The translations under genes and the position numbers were made by a program. 64,000 nucleotides of DNA from contig NZ_AZDI01000005.1 in the NCBI RefSeq assembly GCF_001434695.1, forward strand, positions 28,138-92,137, written 5' to 3'. Below, one piece after another: positions 9,275 to 17,826 of this stretch. Each line of letters starts with the position of its first letter. Within the stretch, counting starts at the first letter, position 1. Under the pieces are notes generated by a model, which did not search any database, was not told the origin of the DNA, and worked only from the letters and a program-made list of their open reading frames with translations. The stretch is from Dellaglioa algida DSM 15638. Lineage in GTDB: Bacteria; Bacillota; Bacilli; Lactobacillales; Lactobacillaceae.

Positions 9275-10132
9275 GTGAATAAGAGACTCTTGAAGATGGG
9301 GCTATTAGGTCTGGGCGCTGGCGCAAGTTTCATCGTTGGCAACAAGTTCAGACGTTATGGACACGTTTCAATCGATGCATCTGATCCCATTGTACCCAGT
9401 GATAAAATGATACCAACATTATTTATTCACGGATATGGGGGTAATCGGCTCTCCTTTGGACCGATGATTAGCCGATTTGAACGTGATGGGTACGGTCGAA
9501 AAGACATGGTAATTATTGTTGATATTGATGGTAGTTTACACGTTGAAGGTCAATTGAGATCAGCACAGCCATTTATTCAAATATTATTTAAAAATGATAT
9601 CGCTTCTGTTGAAAAGCAGAGTGCATGGTTGTACCACATTATGCAATTCTTATTTGGTGCATATGGCATTAAACAAGTTGATTTTGTGGGCCACTCTATG
9701 GGCGGGGTCAGCATATTACGTTACTTAACGGAATGCAGGGATGCGCTTGATGCACCAGTAGTGGCACATGCCATTTCAATTGGTGCTCCCTATAATGACC
9801 ATAACGTGGCACAAACGACGCCACAAATTGAAGATTTACTTTTAACGGATGCTGGTCCAATAGAAACCACGCCCTTATATCGTTATTTTGAAAAAACGAT
9901 GCGTCATCTACCAAAAAACTTGCAATTCCTAAATATTGCAGGTGATTTGAAAGATGGCAATGATGGGGCAGTTTCTGTTAATAGTGCGTTATCACTTCGA
10001 TATTTGGTTCAAAATCAGCTTAACTATCACGAACTTATTGTGAGCGGTCGAAAGGCAGCACATAGATTATTACATGAAAATCAACGAGTTGATGATTCAA
10101 TTTACACATTTTTATGGAAAAAACATAAATAA
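9275..10132 (+). CDS. Alpha/beta hydrolase, DUF915 family, membrane-anchored
   Basis: A 285-residue protein whose first 25 residues form a basic, then glycine-rich hydrophobic segment (LLKMGLLGLGAGASFIVG), likely an uncleaved membrane anchor or signal peptide. The hydrolase core shows the oxyanion-side HGYGGN motif and the nucleophile elbow VDFVGHSMGG, with a late histidine near AAHRLLHEN. DUF915 proteins are common in lactobacilli; their substrates are unknown and esterase activity is inferred. The start is a GTG with AGAAGGTGAT upstream. It sits between nusG and rplK, where most Firmicutes have no gene, so it looks like a lineage-specific insertion. Confidence 0.85.
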   Translation: MNKRLLKMGLLGLGAGASFIVGNKFRRYGHVSIDASDPIVPSDKMIPTLFIHGYGGNRLSFGPMISRFERDGYGRKDMVIIVDIDGSLHVEGQLRSAQPFIQILFKNDIASVEKQSAWLYHIMQFLFGAYGIKQVDFVGHSMGGVSILRYLTECRDALDAPVVAHAISIGAPYNDHNVAQTTPQIEDLLLTDAGPIETTPLYRYFEKTMRHLPKNLQFLNIAGDLKDGNDGAVSVNSALSLRYLVQNQLNYHELIVSGRKAAHRLLHENQRVDDSIYTFLWKKHK

Positions 10133-10134
10133 GA

Positions 10135-10163
10135 TTGCGTGGAACCCATCTGGGTGTTATATT
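10135..10163 (+). promoter_or_regulatory. Promoter of the rplK-rplA operon
   Basis: TTGCGT and TATATT are separated by exactly 17 bp. The predicted start near 10170 yields a leader of about 75 bases that contains the first L1-type site. Confidence 0.75.
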
Positions 10164-10185
10164 ATATAAGTATGTTCTGCATACA

Positions 10186-10218
10186 GTGGGAGGAGAAATT
10201 TATATCTCCATTTACCAC
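10186..10218 (+). promoter_or_regulatory. Probable L1 operator in the rplK leader
   Basis: GTGGGAGG (10186-10193) and ACCAC (10214-10218) flank an inner hairpin GGAGA/TCTCC. This copies the arrangement in the L1-binding arm of 23S rRNA, where GGUGGGAGG opens and UACCAC closes the element. Protein L1 (rplA) is known to repress its own operon by binding such an mRNA mimic. The match is seen; binding is inferred. Confidence 0.7.
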
Positions 10219-10246
10219 GCACGGACTTTACAAGGAGGTATGTCAC

Positions 10247-10672
10247 GTGGCTAAAACAGTAGCAAACGTCGTTAAATTACAAATTCCAGCAGGGAAAGCA
10301 ACTCCTGCTCCACCGGTTGGTCCTGCATTAGGACAAGCTGGTATTAATATTATGGGCTTTACAAAGGAATTCAATGCACGTACAGCTGACCAAGCTGGTA
10401 TGTTGATTCCCGTTGTAATTAGTGTTTACGAAGATCGTTCATTCGATTTCGTTACAAAAACACCACCCGCAGCAGTTCTTTTAAAGAAAGCTGCAGGCGT
10501 TGAAAGTGGTTCTGGCGAACCTAACACTAAAAAAGTTGCAACAGTAACTAGTGCTCAAGTTCAACAAATCGCTGAAACTAAAATGCAAGATCTAAACGCT
10601 TCAGATGTTGAATCTGCAATGCGCATGATCGAAGGAACTGCACGAAGCATGGGATTCGTTGTAGAAGGTTAA
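10247..10672 (+). CDS. rplK: Ribosomal protein uL11
   Basis: A 141-residue large-subunit protein of the GTPase-associated centre. It shows [29 protein letters not shown] at its N-terminus and the RNA-binding C-terminal domain ending [19 protein letters not shown] start it at the GTG at 10247, which has AAGGAGG 9 bp upstream and gives the family N-terminus [13 protein letters not shown]; the frame upstream has no other support. It forms an operon with rplA under the promoter at 10135. Confidence 0.97.
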   Translation: MAKTVANVVKLQIPAGKATPAPPVGPALGQAGINIMGFTKEFNARTADQAGMLIPVVISVYEDRSFDFVTKTPPAAVLLKKAAGVESGSGEPNTKKVATVTSAQVQQIAETKMQDLNASDVESAMRMIEGTARSMGFVVEG

Positions 10673-10729
10673 TTCCTACACTACAAACACGCTTCTCGGT
10701 CGGATACTCTATGAAAGTAGATGTATCAA

Positions 10730-10754
10730 GTGGGAGGTTTATCCGTTAGACCAC
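10730..10754 (+). promoter_or_regulatory. Second L1-type site in the rplK-rplA spacer
   Basis: The motif GTGGGAGG (10730-10737) with ACCAC (10750-10754) occurs again, 25 bp before the rplA start, with a shorter interior (TTTATCCGTTAG). It resembles both the site in front of rplK and the 23S rRNA L1 arm. A second operator would let L1 control its own start directly. Confidence 0.6.
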
Positions 10755-10778
10755 ATATTGCAAGGAGGAAAATTCAAG

Positions 10779-11462
10779 ATGGCTAAAAAAGGTAAAAACT
10801 ATCAAGACGCACTAAAACAAGTTGAAGAAGGTAAAAACTATTCAATCGCTGATGCAATCGCATTAGCTAAGAAAATGGATTTTGCTAAGTTTGATGCAAC
10901 AATCGAACTTGCTTACAACTTAAACTTAGATACAAAACAAGCAGACCAACAATTACGTGGGGCTGTTGTACTTCCAAATGGTACTGGTAAAGACCAAACA
11001 GTTGTTGTATTCGCTAAAGGCGATAAAGCTAAAGCTGCACTTGCAGCCGGCGCTGACGTTGTTGGTGATGATGACTTGGTTGAACGTATTTCTGGTGGCT
11101 GGTTAGACTTTGATGTTGCTATTGCAACACCAGATATGATGGCTCAAGTTGGACGTTTAGGCCGTGTCTTAGGACCTAAAGGCTTAATGCCTAACCCTAA
11201 AACAGGTACTGTTACAATGGACGTTGAAAAAGCAGTTTCAGAATCTAAAGCCGGCAAGGTAACTTACCGTACTGATAGAGATGGAAATGTTCATGTTCCA
11301 ATTGGTAAAGTATCATTTGATGATGCTGCATTAATTGGTAACTTTGATGTTATCAACGATGTTATTGTTAAAGCTCGCCCATCATCAGTTAAGGGTGGCT
11401 ACATCAAACATTTATCTGTTGCAACAACATTTGGTCCAAGCTTAAACTTGGCTCAAAACTAA
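10779..11462 (+). CDS. rplA: Ribosomal protein uL1
   Basis: A 227-residue protein of the L1 stalk, also a translational repressor in many bacteria. Family motifs include the [21 protein letters not shown] core and the end segment [21 protein letters not shown] start it at the ATG at 10779 ([12 protein letters not shown]), which has AAGGAGG 9 bp upstream; the ATG-less frame extension to 10758 has no support. Both this gene and rplK are preceded by a GTGGGAGG/ACCAC element that resembles L1's rRNA site. Confidence 0.97.
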   Translation: MAKKGKNYQDALKQVEEGKNYSIADAIALAKKMDFAKFDATIELAYNLNLDTKQADQQLRGAVVLPNGTGKDQTVVVFAKGDKAKAALAAGADVVGDDDLVERISGGWLDFDVAIATPDMMAQVGRLGRVLGPKGLMPNPKTGTVTMDVEKAVSESKAGKVTYRTDRDGNVHVPIGKVSFDDAALIGNFDVINDVIVKARPSSVKGGYIKHLSVATTFGPSLNLAQN

Positions 11463-11499
11463 TATTAGATAATTAAATTTCTTTAGTTGACCCATAAAT

Positions 11500-11632
11500 C
11501 TAACTGTGTTAAATTTATGGAAGTCAATTAATTTATGATTCTACCGAAGACTCAGGTGGCGTAAGCCTTAATTTTCCTGCCGAGGAGTGAAGTTCTACTC
11601 TCTCTGTGTCTTGGTGGACACGGAGTTTTTTT
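11500..11632 (+). promoter_or_regulatory. L10 (rplJ-rplL) autoregulatory leader
   Basis: The 213-base gap before rplJ holds a folded leader. GACTCAGGTGGCG and CCTGCCGAGGAGTGAAG fit the conserved kink-turn region bound by the L10-L12 complex in Gram-positive leaders, followed by a terminator at 11602. Excess L10 would favour termination. I recognise the element from its core and position; boundaries are approximate. Confidence 0.75.
11602..11632 (+). terminator. Attenuator of the L10 leader
   Basis: CTCTGTGTC pairs with GACACGGAG around a six-base loop, followed by seven Ts. Confidence 0.85.
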
Positions 11633-11675
11633 ATTGTAAAAAAGCTCTGACACGACTACAGGAGGTGAATCAATT

Positions 11676-12182
11676 ATGAGTAAAGAATTTATCGCACAAA
11701 AAGCATTAATCGTGGATGAAATAACTGAAAAATTCAACAACGCTGCATCTGCAGTTGTTGTGGATTACCGTGGTTTAACGGTTGAACAAGTGACTGCATT
11801 ACGTAAGGAATTACGCGAAGCAGGCGTTGAAATGAAGGTTATTAAAAACAAGATTTTAGTACGTGCTGCTGAAAAAGCAGGGTATGAAGGTATGGAAGAA
11901 GTATTTTCTGGACCTACTGCAGTTGCATTTTCTAGCGAAGATGTTGTTGCACCTGCACGTATTATTGCTACTTTTGCTAAAACTGCTGAAGCACTTAGCA
12001 TTAAAGGTGGCGTCATCGAAGGTAAAGTTGCAACGTTAGAAGAAATTAACGCTCTTGCTACATTACCAAGTCGTGATGGCTTACTTTCAATGTTACTTTC
12101 AGTATTACAAGCACCTGTTCGCAACGTTGCTTATGCGCTTAACGCTGTTGCAGAAAGCAAGGACGAAGAACCTGCTGCTTAA
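11676..12182 (+). CDS. rplJ: Ribosomal protein uL10
   Basis: A 168-residue protein that anchors L7/L12 dimers to the ribosome and represses its own mRNA. The N-terminal domain has [20 protein letters not shown] and [11 protein letters not shown]; the C-terminal helix that binds L12 ends [26 protein letters not shown] precedes the ATG. It forms an operon with rplL under the L10 leader. Confidence 0.97.
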   Translation: MSKEFIAQKALIVDEITEKFNNAASAVVVDYRGLTVEQVTALRKELREAGVEMKVIKNKILVRAAEKAGYEGMEEVFSGPTAVAFSSEDVVAPARIIATFAKTAEALSIKGGVIEGKVATLEEINALATLPSRDGLLSMLLSVLQAPVRNVAYALNAVAESKDEEPAA

Positions 12183-12251
12183 TACTTAGCATTTATGATC
12201 GGTACCTAACGGTACAAACAAAATCGTACACATAAAATGGAGGATACACAC

Positions 12252-12620
12252 ATGTCATTAGATACAGAAAAAATCATTGCTGATTTAAAAGAAGCAAGCA
12301 TTTTAGATTTAAACGACTTAGTTAAAGCAATCGAAGAAGAATTCGGTGTTTCAGCTGCTGCTCCTGTAGCTGCTGCTGGCGCTGCTGCCGGCGAAGCTGC
12401 TGGTGAAAAGTCAGAATTTACTGTTGAATTAACAGAAGCTGGCGACCAAAAAGTTAAAGCTATCAAAGCCGTTCGCGAAATTACAGGTTTAGGCCTTAAA
12501 GACGCTAAAGGTTTAGTTGATAACATTCCATCTGTTATTAAAGAAGGAATTGCTAAAGACGAAGCTGAAGCAATGAAAGCTACTTTAGAAGCTGTTGGTG
12601 CTGTAGTTACTCTTAAATAA
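12252..12620 (+). CDS. rplL: Ribosomal protein bL12 (L7/L12)
   Basis: A 122-residue stalk protein that recruits translation GTPases. It has the N-terminal dimerisation domain ([20 protein letters not shown]), an alanine/glycine-rich hinge ([18 protein letters not shown]), and the C-terminal domain ([20 protein letters not shown] ending AVGAVVTLK). I start it at the ATG at 12252, with GGAGG about 10 bp upstream; an ATG at 12237 lies before that ribosome site. A strong terminator follows, and rpoB is not next. Confidence 0.97.
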   Translation: MSLDTEKIIADLKEASILDLNDLVKAIEEEFGVSAAAPVAAAGAAAGEAAGEKSEFTVELTEAGDQKVKAIKAVREITGLGLKDAKGLVDNIPSVIKEGIAKDEAEAMKATLEAVGAVVTLK

Positions 12621-12642
12621 TTTAATTATTTTTGAATAGATT

Positions 12643-12690
12643 TTAGCCTAAGGCTACCCCATTTTGGGTTAGCTTTAGGCTATTTTTTTT
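12643..12690 (+). terminator. Terminator after rplL
   Basis: A stem of more than 14 bp (TTTAGCCTAAGGCTACCC with GGGTTAGCTTTAGGCTA, small mismatches) ends in eight Ts. Its 3' arm is shared with a second, larger inverted repeat. Confidence 0.85.
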
Positions 12691-12709
12691 ACAAAAAAAT
12701 AGCCTAAAG
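12673..12709. repeat. 17-bp perfect inverted repeat sharing an arm with the rplL terminator
   Basis: CTTTAGGCTA plus seven Ts (12673-12689) is exactly complementary to 12693-12709, with a three-base loop. Since 12643-12690 also folds, the same arm can pair upstream or downstream. It may be a terminator for the other strand, though no minus-strand gene ends here. Confidence 0.8.
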
Positions 12710-12776
12710 TGGTACAAATGTGGTACGGTAAAAAGCATTAAGGAATTGATTAGTATTTCAGGGGGAGGACTTTATA

Positions 12777-13349
12777 ATGAATAAGAGAAAGGTTATTTTA
12801 TACATTGCAATGAGTTTAGATGGTTATATTGCGGATGAAGATGGGTCAATTGATTTTTTGAATCTACACGATTCAGAGTTAAATGGGACATCACAAAGTG
12901 ATTTTGAAGATTTTTACGCCGAAGTGGATACCGTTGTAATGGGTAGTAAAACATATCAACAGGTCGTAACGGAATTATCACCGGAAGACTATCCTTATTC
13001 GAATGTAATATCATATGTATTAACCTCACAAAGTATAAAAGTTCAGGAAGAAAATGTTCACCTTGTGAATGAGCCAATTGACGCATTAGTGAAACGTCTT
13101 CGTGAAGCACCGGGACAGTCAATTTGGATTGTGGGTGGATCTAGTGTAGTGACACCACTCATTGCGGCCAATTTGATTGATGAATATATTTTAACAACCA
13201 TCCCGGTTATATTGGGCAGGGGTATTCCACTATTTCAGGTACAAGAGAAGTGGCTTGAATTAGTTCCGATTCAAACCAGTTTGAAAAATGGGTATATTCA
13301 AAGTGTCTATCATAAAGGTACTCTTTCAGAGGGTATCGAAAGAGACTAA
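12777..13349 (+). CDS. Dihydrofolate reductase family protein (RibD C-terminal-like)
   Basis: This 190-residue protein belongs to the DHFR/RibD-C superfamily typified by YyaP and YwjB. It has the N-terminal KVILYIAMSLDGYIADEDGSIDFL, the nucleotide-site segment VVMGSKTYQQV, and the IWIVGGSSVVTPLIAANLIDEYILTTIPVILGRGIPLF block. These proteins bind NADPH but their substrate is unknown, and they are not the main DHFR. GGGGGAGG precedes the ATG. It is a single gene between two terminators. Confidence 0.88.
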   Translation: MNKRKVILYIAMSLDGYIADEDGSIDFLNLHDSELNGTSQSDFEDFYAEVDTVVMGSKTYQQVVTELSPEDYPYSNVISYVLTSQSIKVQEENVHLVNEPIDALVKRLREAPGQSIWIVGGSSVVTPLIAANLIDEYILTTIPVILGRGIPLFQVQEKWLELVPIQTSLKNGYIQSVYHKGTLSEGIERD

Positions 13350-13375
13350 GAACTATTTATTGTTTCTTAGTCTCT
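13341..13375 (+). terminator. Terminator overlapping the stop of the DHFR-like gene
   Basis: AGAGACTAAGAA and TTCTTAGTCTCT form a perfect 12-bp stem that contains the stop codon. It lacks a long T-run and is backed by a second hairpin just downstream. Confidence 0.65.
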
Positions 13376-13382
13376 TACAAGT

Positions 13383-13418
13383 GAAAAAGCCGTTATTAAA
13401 TAATGGCTTTTTCTTTTT
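13383..13418. terminator. Second hairpin, likely bidirectional terminator
   Basis: GAAAAAGCCGTTATT pairs with ATAATGGCTTTTTC, one G-U pair, with A and T tracts on opposite sides. Confidence 0.75.
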
Positions 13419-13589
13419 GGTTAAAATCAAAAAGTAGAGACATACGATAAAAGTACGTATTAACGACAATCATTGTAGAGTAAAATAATTTGGTTATCTT
13501 AATAAAGCATGATACAGTATTTAAATGGTCATTTGAGTAAGATAGATAAAAAAATAACCTTATAACTGGAAAAAAGAAACTGATTAAAA

Positions 13590-13595
13590 TATAAT
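13590..13595 (+). promoter_or_regulatory. Likely -10 box for the TMEM175-like gene
   Basis: TATAAT lies 20 bp before the ATG at 13616, giving a very short leader. The -35 (TGGAAA) is weak. Further upstream, ACAATCATTGT near 13467 is a small perfect palindrome that could be an operator. Confidence 0.45.
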
Positions 13596-13615
13596 GAAGG
13601 TGAAGGAGACAAGCT

Positions 13616-14197
13616 ATGGACAAAAAAAGATTAGAAGCATTTACGGATGCGATAGTCGCTATTGTCGTGACTATTTTAATATTAGAATTTAAGGCACCTT
13701 CAAAACCAGATATTCGATTGGTTCTAGAAGAGTGGCAAAGTTTTGCCATCTATACAATCAGTTTTTTGCTGATATTCACAGTCTGGTATGATCATCATGG
13801 TCTATTCAAAATAGCTAAGCGTGTAGATAAACGAGCCTATTGGGCTAATGCGTTCTGGTTATTTTGGTTATCAATTATACCGTATGCTACATCGTTTTCG
13901 GGTAAATTTCCAAATTATCGAGGTGCCTCATTGCTATATCTAGGTATTTTATTCATGTGGACAATTAGCTATATTATATTGTCTAAGACACTTATAAGAA
14001 TTAATCCTGAAATCACGAGCCAATTAAGGCAAATTGGGTTTCTTAATGGTAGGGATCTCATTATATTTGAAGGTACCTTAATATCGGGGTTCATCATTAG
14101 TTTCTTTATACCTATCTTTACATGGATCGCATTGATTTTACTGACGATATGGACAGTATTTTTTAACAGAGGTTATGTAAAAGAACCAGGATCATAG
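13616..14197 (+). CDS. TMEM175-family (DUF1211) potassium channel-like membrane protein
   Basis: A 193-residue protein with about six hydrophobic segments. The first carries the family signature in the form RLEAFTDAIVAIVVTILILEF, close to the FSD...AIVxTxLxLE filter helix of bacterial TMEM175 proteins, which are potassium-selective channels assembled from such subunits. The WYDHHGLF segment after the second helix is also typical. It is followed after 57 bp by mprF, possibly on one transcript. Channel function is inferred from the family. Confidence 0.85.
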   Translation: MDKKRLEAFTDAIVAIVVTILILEFKAPSKPDIRLVLEEWQSFAIYTISFLLIFTVWYDHHGLFKIAKRVDKRAYWANAFWLFWLSIIPYATSFSGKFPNYRGASLLYLGILFMWTISYIILSKTLIRINPEITSQLRQIGFLNGRDLIIFEGTLISGFIISFFIPIFTWIALILLTIWTVFFNRGYVKEPGS

Positions 14198-14254
14198 ATT
14201 TGTATACTTCGGGGGGAGCATACGAAACCAATAATAAGTCGGGGGATTTAAAGA

Positions 14255-16864
14255 ATGAAGAAAATAATCAGTACAAGTAACGAATTTATAAAAAAAAGAT
14301 TAACGGCTATTAAGCTCCTATTTATTTTATCAGTTTTAATTTTTGTTATTATTGAAGTTGGTCGAATCTTTAAAGATATTAATGGTAATCAGGTTCGACA
14401 AAGTCTGGAATCTCAATCGACTGAATCAATTATATTAATGTTAGTAATAGGATTTATCGCTGTTCTTCCCATGATGGTTTACGATTTTGTTATGGTTAAA
14501 TTTTTACCAGAGAAATATTCGTGGCGATATATTCTGCAAAGCGGTTGGATAACCAATACGATAACCAACATTGCAGGATTTGGTGGTCTACTAGGTGCAT
14601 CACTTAGAGCAAATTTTTATAGCAAGAATGCATCTAAAAAACAAGTTTTGTTTGCCATATCTAAGATTGCATTATTTTTAGTCGCCGGGTTATCACTGTA
14701 TTGTTGGGTTTCCTTAGGAATGATTTTTGGCCTAAATATTGGACCTCAGTTTGGTCAATATTGGGTATGGTTATTGTTAGGTGGGTTATATTTCCCAATT
14801 GTCTTTATTATTACCAAAACAAAAGATTCAGAATTTTTTGCTGACTTAACACTCGGACGCGAATTAACCTTAATCCTTGGGTCATCTTTAGAGTGGGGAT
14901 CTGCCGGATTATTTTTCATTTATATTGGATTTATGATGAATGTGGATACATCCAGTTTAGTTGCCGTTTTTCCGTTATTTATTATCGCATCAATTATTGG
15001 TGTCGTATCAATGATTCCAGGTGGATTAGGTTCATTTGATGTCTTTATGATATTAGGACTTCAGACTTTGGGCGTAAATGATGGAACTGCCGTTATCTGG
15101 TTGTTATTCTATCGATTGTTTTACTATATTTTCCCATTCTTGGTTGGAGTTGCTTTATTTATTAAGGATTCGGGAAGCCGAATTAATGAATATCTAAAAG
15201 GTTTACCTGTTATGCTACTTAGTCGAGTTGCACATCTTATTCTTGTGTTATTTTTCTATGTGACGGGAGTTGTCCTTTTATTGGCCTCGACGGTTCCAGA
15301 ATTCACGTATGCTAATCCTATTATCAGACAATTATATCCATACACGTTCTATTTTATTCATCAAATGAGTAATATATTCTTGGCCTTTCTAATGATTGGA
15401 ATTGGGCGTGGAATCGAGTCTAAAGTGAAACGTGCTTACTGGCCGATGGTTATTTTTGTGGTAATGGGAATTATTAATACCCTTTGGCATGATTTTTCGA
15501 TTAGTTTACTTATCTTCTTATCTATCATTTTAATTTGTGCACTCTTATCCAAGCAAATATTCTATCGTGAAAGATTCGAATATTCATGGGGTCGTTTACT
15601 AATTGATGGTAGTATTTTTGCCGGAACGTTTATTTTATACACGATTGTTGGATTCTTTAATATGCCTGAATTTCACTACACGGGTAAGGTGCCAGATGTC
15701 TTCTTATTTCCATCAGAGAAAATATGGTTATCCGGATTCTTAGGCCTACTTTTAGCAGTAGTCATCTTATGGGTTACGTTTACCTATCTATCTCGTAAGG
15801 ATAAACGTTTTTGTGAACAAGAATTCCCAGCTGATCGCGTTAAAAATGTGATTGATACTTATGGCGGTAATGAAGTTAGTCACCTTGCTTACTTAAGGGA
15901 TAAAAATGTGTATTTCTATCAGAATGAAGGTCAAGACGAGGTCTTTTTCCTTTATCAAAAAAAATCTAATAAATTAGTTGTTATGGGTGAACCAGTCGGT
16001 AACCCTGAATTTATTCGTGCTGCAATTGATAAATTTATTGTTGATGCAGATGTTGAAGGAATGGAATTAGTCTTTTATGAAGTTGATGCTCAATTGACAA
16101 TGATGTTACATGAAGTTGGATTTGATTTTATTAAAACGGGTGAAGAAGGTTTCGTGAGAGTTGCCGAGATAGAGTTAGCTGGTAAAAAACGACGTTCTGA
16201 GCGTGCATTAATGAACAAATTTGAGCGAGAACATTACACGTTCGCGATGATTGAACCACCTTATTCAAAAGAAACGATTCAGGAATTAAAAGAAATTTCA
16301 GATAGTTGGCTTAAAGGTCAATCTGAAAAAGGGTTCTCTCTAGGATTCTTTGATGAATATTATCTTAATCAAGCACCAATCGCTGTTATTAACGATGTTG
16401 AGGGGCACAAAGTTGCCTTTGCAACAATGATGCCAACCGGAAATCATGAGGTCTTATCGATTGATTTAATGCGATACAATAGAGAAACAGCTCCTTCTGG
16501 TATCATGGATAAAATTTTCATTAGTTTATTCCAACAGGCGAAGGAAGATGGGTACGAATTCTTTGATATGGGTATGGCGCCATTGTCAAATGTTGGTGCA
16601 TCGAAATTTAGTTTTGTTGAAGAAAAAACGGCTCATCTCATCTATGAATATGGATACCGATTCTATGGATTCCAGGGATTAAAGAAATACAAAGATAAGT
16701 ACGTAACTGAATGGCATCCAAAATACATTTCATTTAGAAAACGTAGTTCAATTGCATTTACGTTACTACAAATTTTGGCAGTTGTTAACCAGAAGCGTGT
16801 TTCAAGTAAAAAAGCGAAAACGCCTATCTTTATTTTGAAAAACTTCTTAAGAAATTCTAGATAA
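14255..16864 (+). CDS. mprF: Bifunctional lysylphosphatidylglycerol synthase/flippase MprF
   Basis: MprF adds lysine from lysyl-tRNA to phosphatidylglycerol and moves the product to the outer leaflet, lowering the negative surface charge and giving resistance to cationic peptides. The N-terminal half (to about residue 500) has many membrane segments including the flippase-type SMIPGGLGSFDVFMILGLQTLG; the C-terminal DUF2156 domain carries VVMGEPVGNPEF and FEFFDMGMAPLSNVG-type motifs (here YEFFDMGMAPLSNVGASKF). Its length of 869 residues is full. It stands just after the TMEM175-like gene and ends at a strong terminator. Confidence 0.94.
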   Translation: MKKIISTSNEFIKKRLTAIKLLFILSVLIFVIIEVGRIFKDINGNQVRQSLESQSTESIILMLVIGFIAVLPMMVYDFVMVKFLPEKYSWRYILQSGWITNTITNIAGFGGLLGASLRANFYSKNASKKQVLFAISKIALFLVAGLSLYCWVSLGMIFGLNIGPQFGQYWVWLLLGGLYFPIVFIITKTKDSEFFADLTLGRELTLILGSSLEWGSAGLFFIYIGFMMNVDTSSLVAVFPLFIIASIIGVVSMIPGGLGSFDVFMILGLQTLGVNDGTAVIWLLFYRLFYYIFPFLVGVALFIKDSGSRINEYLKGLPVMLLSRVAHLILVLFFYVTGVVLLLASTVPEFTYANPIIRQLYPYTFYFIHQMSNIFLAFLMIGIGRGIESKVKRAYWPMVIFVVMGIINTLWHDFSISLLIFLSIILICALLSKQIFYRERFEYSWGRLLIDGSIFAGTFILYTIVGFFNMPEFHYTGKVPDVFLFPSEKIWLSGFLGLLLAVVILWVTFTYLSRKDKRFCEQEFPADRVKNVIDTYGGNEVSHLAYLRDKNVYFYQNEGQDEVFFLYQKKSNKLVVMGEPVGNPEFIRAAIDKFIVDADVEGMELVFYEVDAQLTMMLHEVGFDFIKTGEEGFVRVAEIELAGKKRRSERALMNKFEREHYTFAMIEPPYSKETIQELKEISDSWLKGQSEKGFSLGFFDEYYLNQAPIAVINDVEGHKVAFATMMPTGNHEVLSIDLMRYNRETAPSGIMDKIFISLFQQAKEDGYEFFDMGMAPLSNVGASKFSFVEEKTAHLIYEYGYRFYGFQGLKKYKDKYVTEWHPKYISFRKRSSIAFTLLQILAVVNQKRVSSKKAKTPIFILKNFLRNSR

Positions 16865-16869
16865 ACATT

Positions 16870-16909
16870 AAAAACACCTAATCATGTGAATATGATTAGG
16901 TGTTTTTTT
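16870..16909. terminator. Bidirectional terminator between mprF and the DUF998 gene
   Basis: AAAACACCTAATCAT pairs perfectly with its complement around GTGAAT, with As before and Ts after, serving both convergent genes. Confidence 0.9.
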
Positions 16910-16960
16910 GACGAGAAGGCTATCAAAAAGGATGAAACTTTATCGAAGATTGTGAGGTTG

Positions 16961-17605
16961 TTAACTGTGCTGCTTTTTAAATATTTCTTTAACCGAAATG
17001 AGCAAGAATGGCATATAGAGTAGCCATAAATTTAATCGCTGCCATAAACCGCGATATGGAATCTTAAATTGGGAGTCGGGCATAATTCTTGGGTAAACGA
17101 ATAAGAATTGGATGCCTAACGAGATGATGAATGCTCCCATCAAAAGAGTAGCGACCGTTTTTTTTCCTTGCATACGGTACAGTTTTAATAAAATGAACAT
17201 ACTGATTAAAAGAGCCGTATCACCAATTCCAGATGAATAGTTATGGATCATGCCTGTGATGTTTTGTGTGTTTGATGTAGCAGCGCGGTCAAATAATCCT
17301 GTGAAGATACAATCCGTGAGGCTAAAGATGACAAGCATTGTTGTGAACCAACTAGATAATTTTTTTGAGGTGTTTTTAAAATACGCGTAAAAAGTTGGAG
17401 CCGAAAGTAAGAAAAAAAGGCCATTTGCGACCTCCCAAACTTTAAAGGCCATATGAGTTGGGGTTCCAACCTCTCCAAAATCACTAATCAAATTGGTGAA
17501 TTGTAGATAACCTGGTATGAACGCCGCAAGTACTAAAGGTAACACCCATTCGCTGATAACTGCAATCGCCATAAAATGAAAACCATATTTCTTTAAAAAT
17601 GTCAT
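16961..17605 (-). CDS. DUF998 family membrane protein
   Basis: A 214-residue protein with about six membrane segments. The pattern LTNLISDFGEVGTPTHMAFKVWEVANGLFFLLSA and later IHNYSSGIGDTALLISMFIL are typical of DUF998, a family with no established function. A ribosome site (TAGGGG) precedes the ATG at 17605. It is a lone gene convergent with mprF. A promoter (TTAAGG, 17 bp, TATAAT) lies upstream on the minus strand. Confidence 0.75.
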   Translation of the reverse strand: MTFLKKYGFHFMAIAVISEWVLPLVLAAFIPGYLQFTNLISDFGEVGTPTHMAFKVWEVANGLFFLLSAPTFYAYFKNTSKKLSSWFTTMLVIFSLTDCIFTGLFDRAATSNTQNITGMIHNYSSGIGDTALLISMFILLKLYRMQGKKTVATLLMGAFIISLGIQFLFVYPRIMPDSQFKIPYRGLWQRLNLWLLYMPFLLISVKEIFKKQHS

Positions 17606-17626
17606 TATGAATCCCCTATTCCATTT

Positions 17627-17655
17627 ATTATACTGTTCTATTTATTTTACCTTAA
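17627..17655 (-). promoter_or_regulatory. Promoter of the DUF998 gene
   Basis: On the minus strand TTAAGG and TATAAT are 17 bp apart; the -10 box lies 22 bp before the ATG. Confidence 0.6.
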
Positions 17656-17753
17656 TAAGACGGCAATTGTCTGTTGAAACCCTCTAAGATACTAATATTT
17701 ATAATTGTTAGCATGAGATTTGATAGAATTGTAGTTTAATTAAATCAAATAAA

Positions 17754-17799
17754 AAAGTTTAACGAATACTATCAAATTTGGTAGTATTCGTTAAACTTT
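17754..17799 (-). terminator. Terminator after the immunity-like genes
   Basis: An 18-bp perfect stem (17754-17771 with 17782-17799). On the minus strand it runs into a T-rich tract, so it ends the transcript of the two small genes at 17827-18556. Confidence 0.85.
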
Positions 17800-17826
17800 G
17801 GCAGGTTTTAGTTGGATTAAAGATAA

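Noticed and set aside
11765..12124. A 119-codon open frame antisense to rplJ
   Set aside because: Same reason: it mirrors a highly expressed ribosomal gene and shows no family pattern of its own.
13467..13477. ACAATCATTGT palindrome as a defined operator
   Set aside because: Too short to name a regulator and not close to the proposed -10 box; kept only as a remark.
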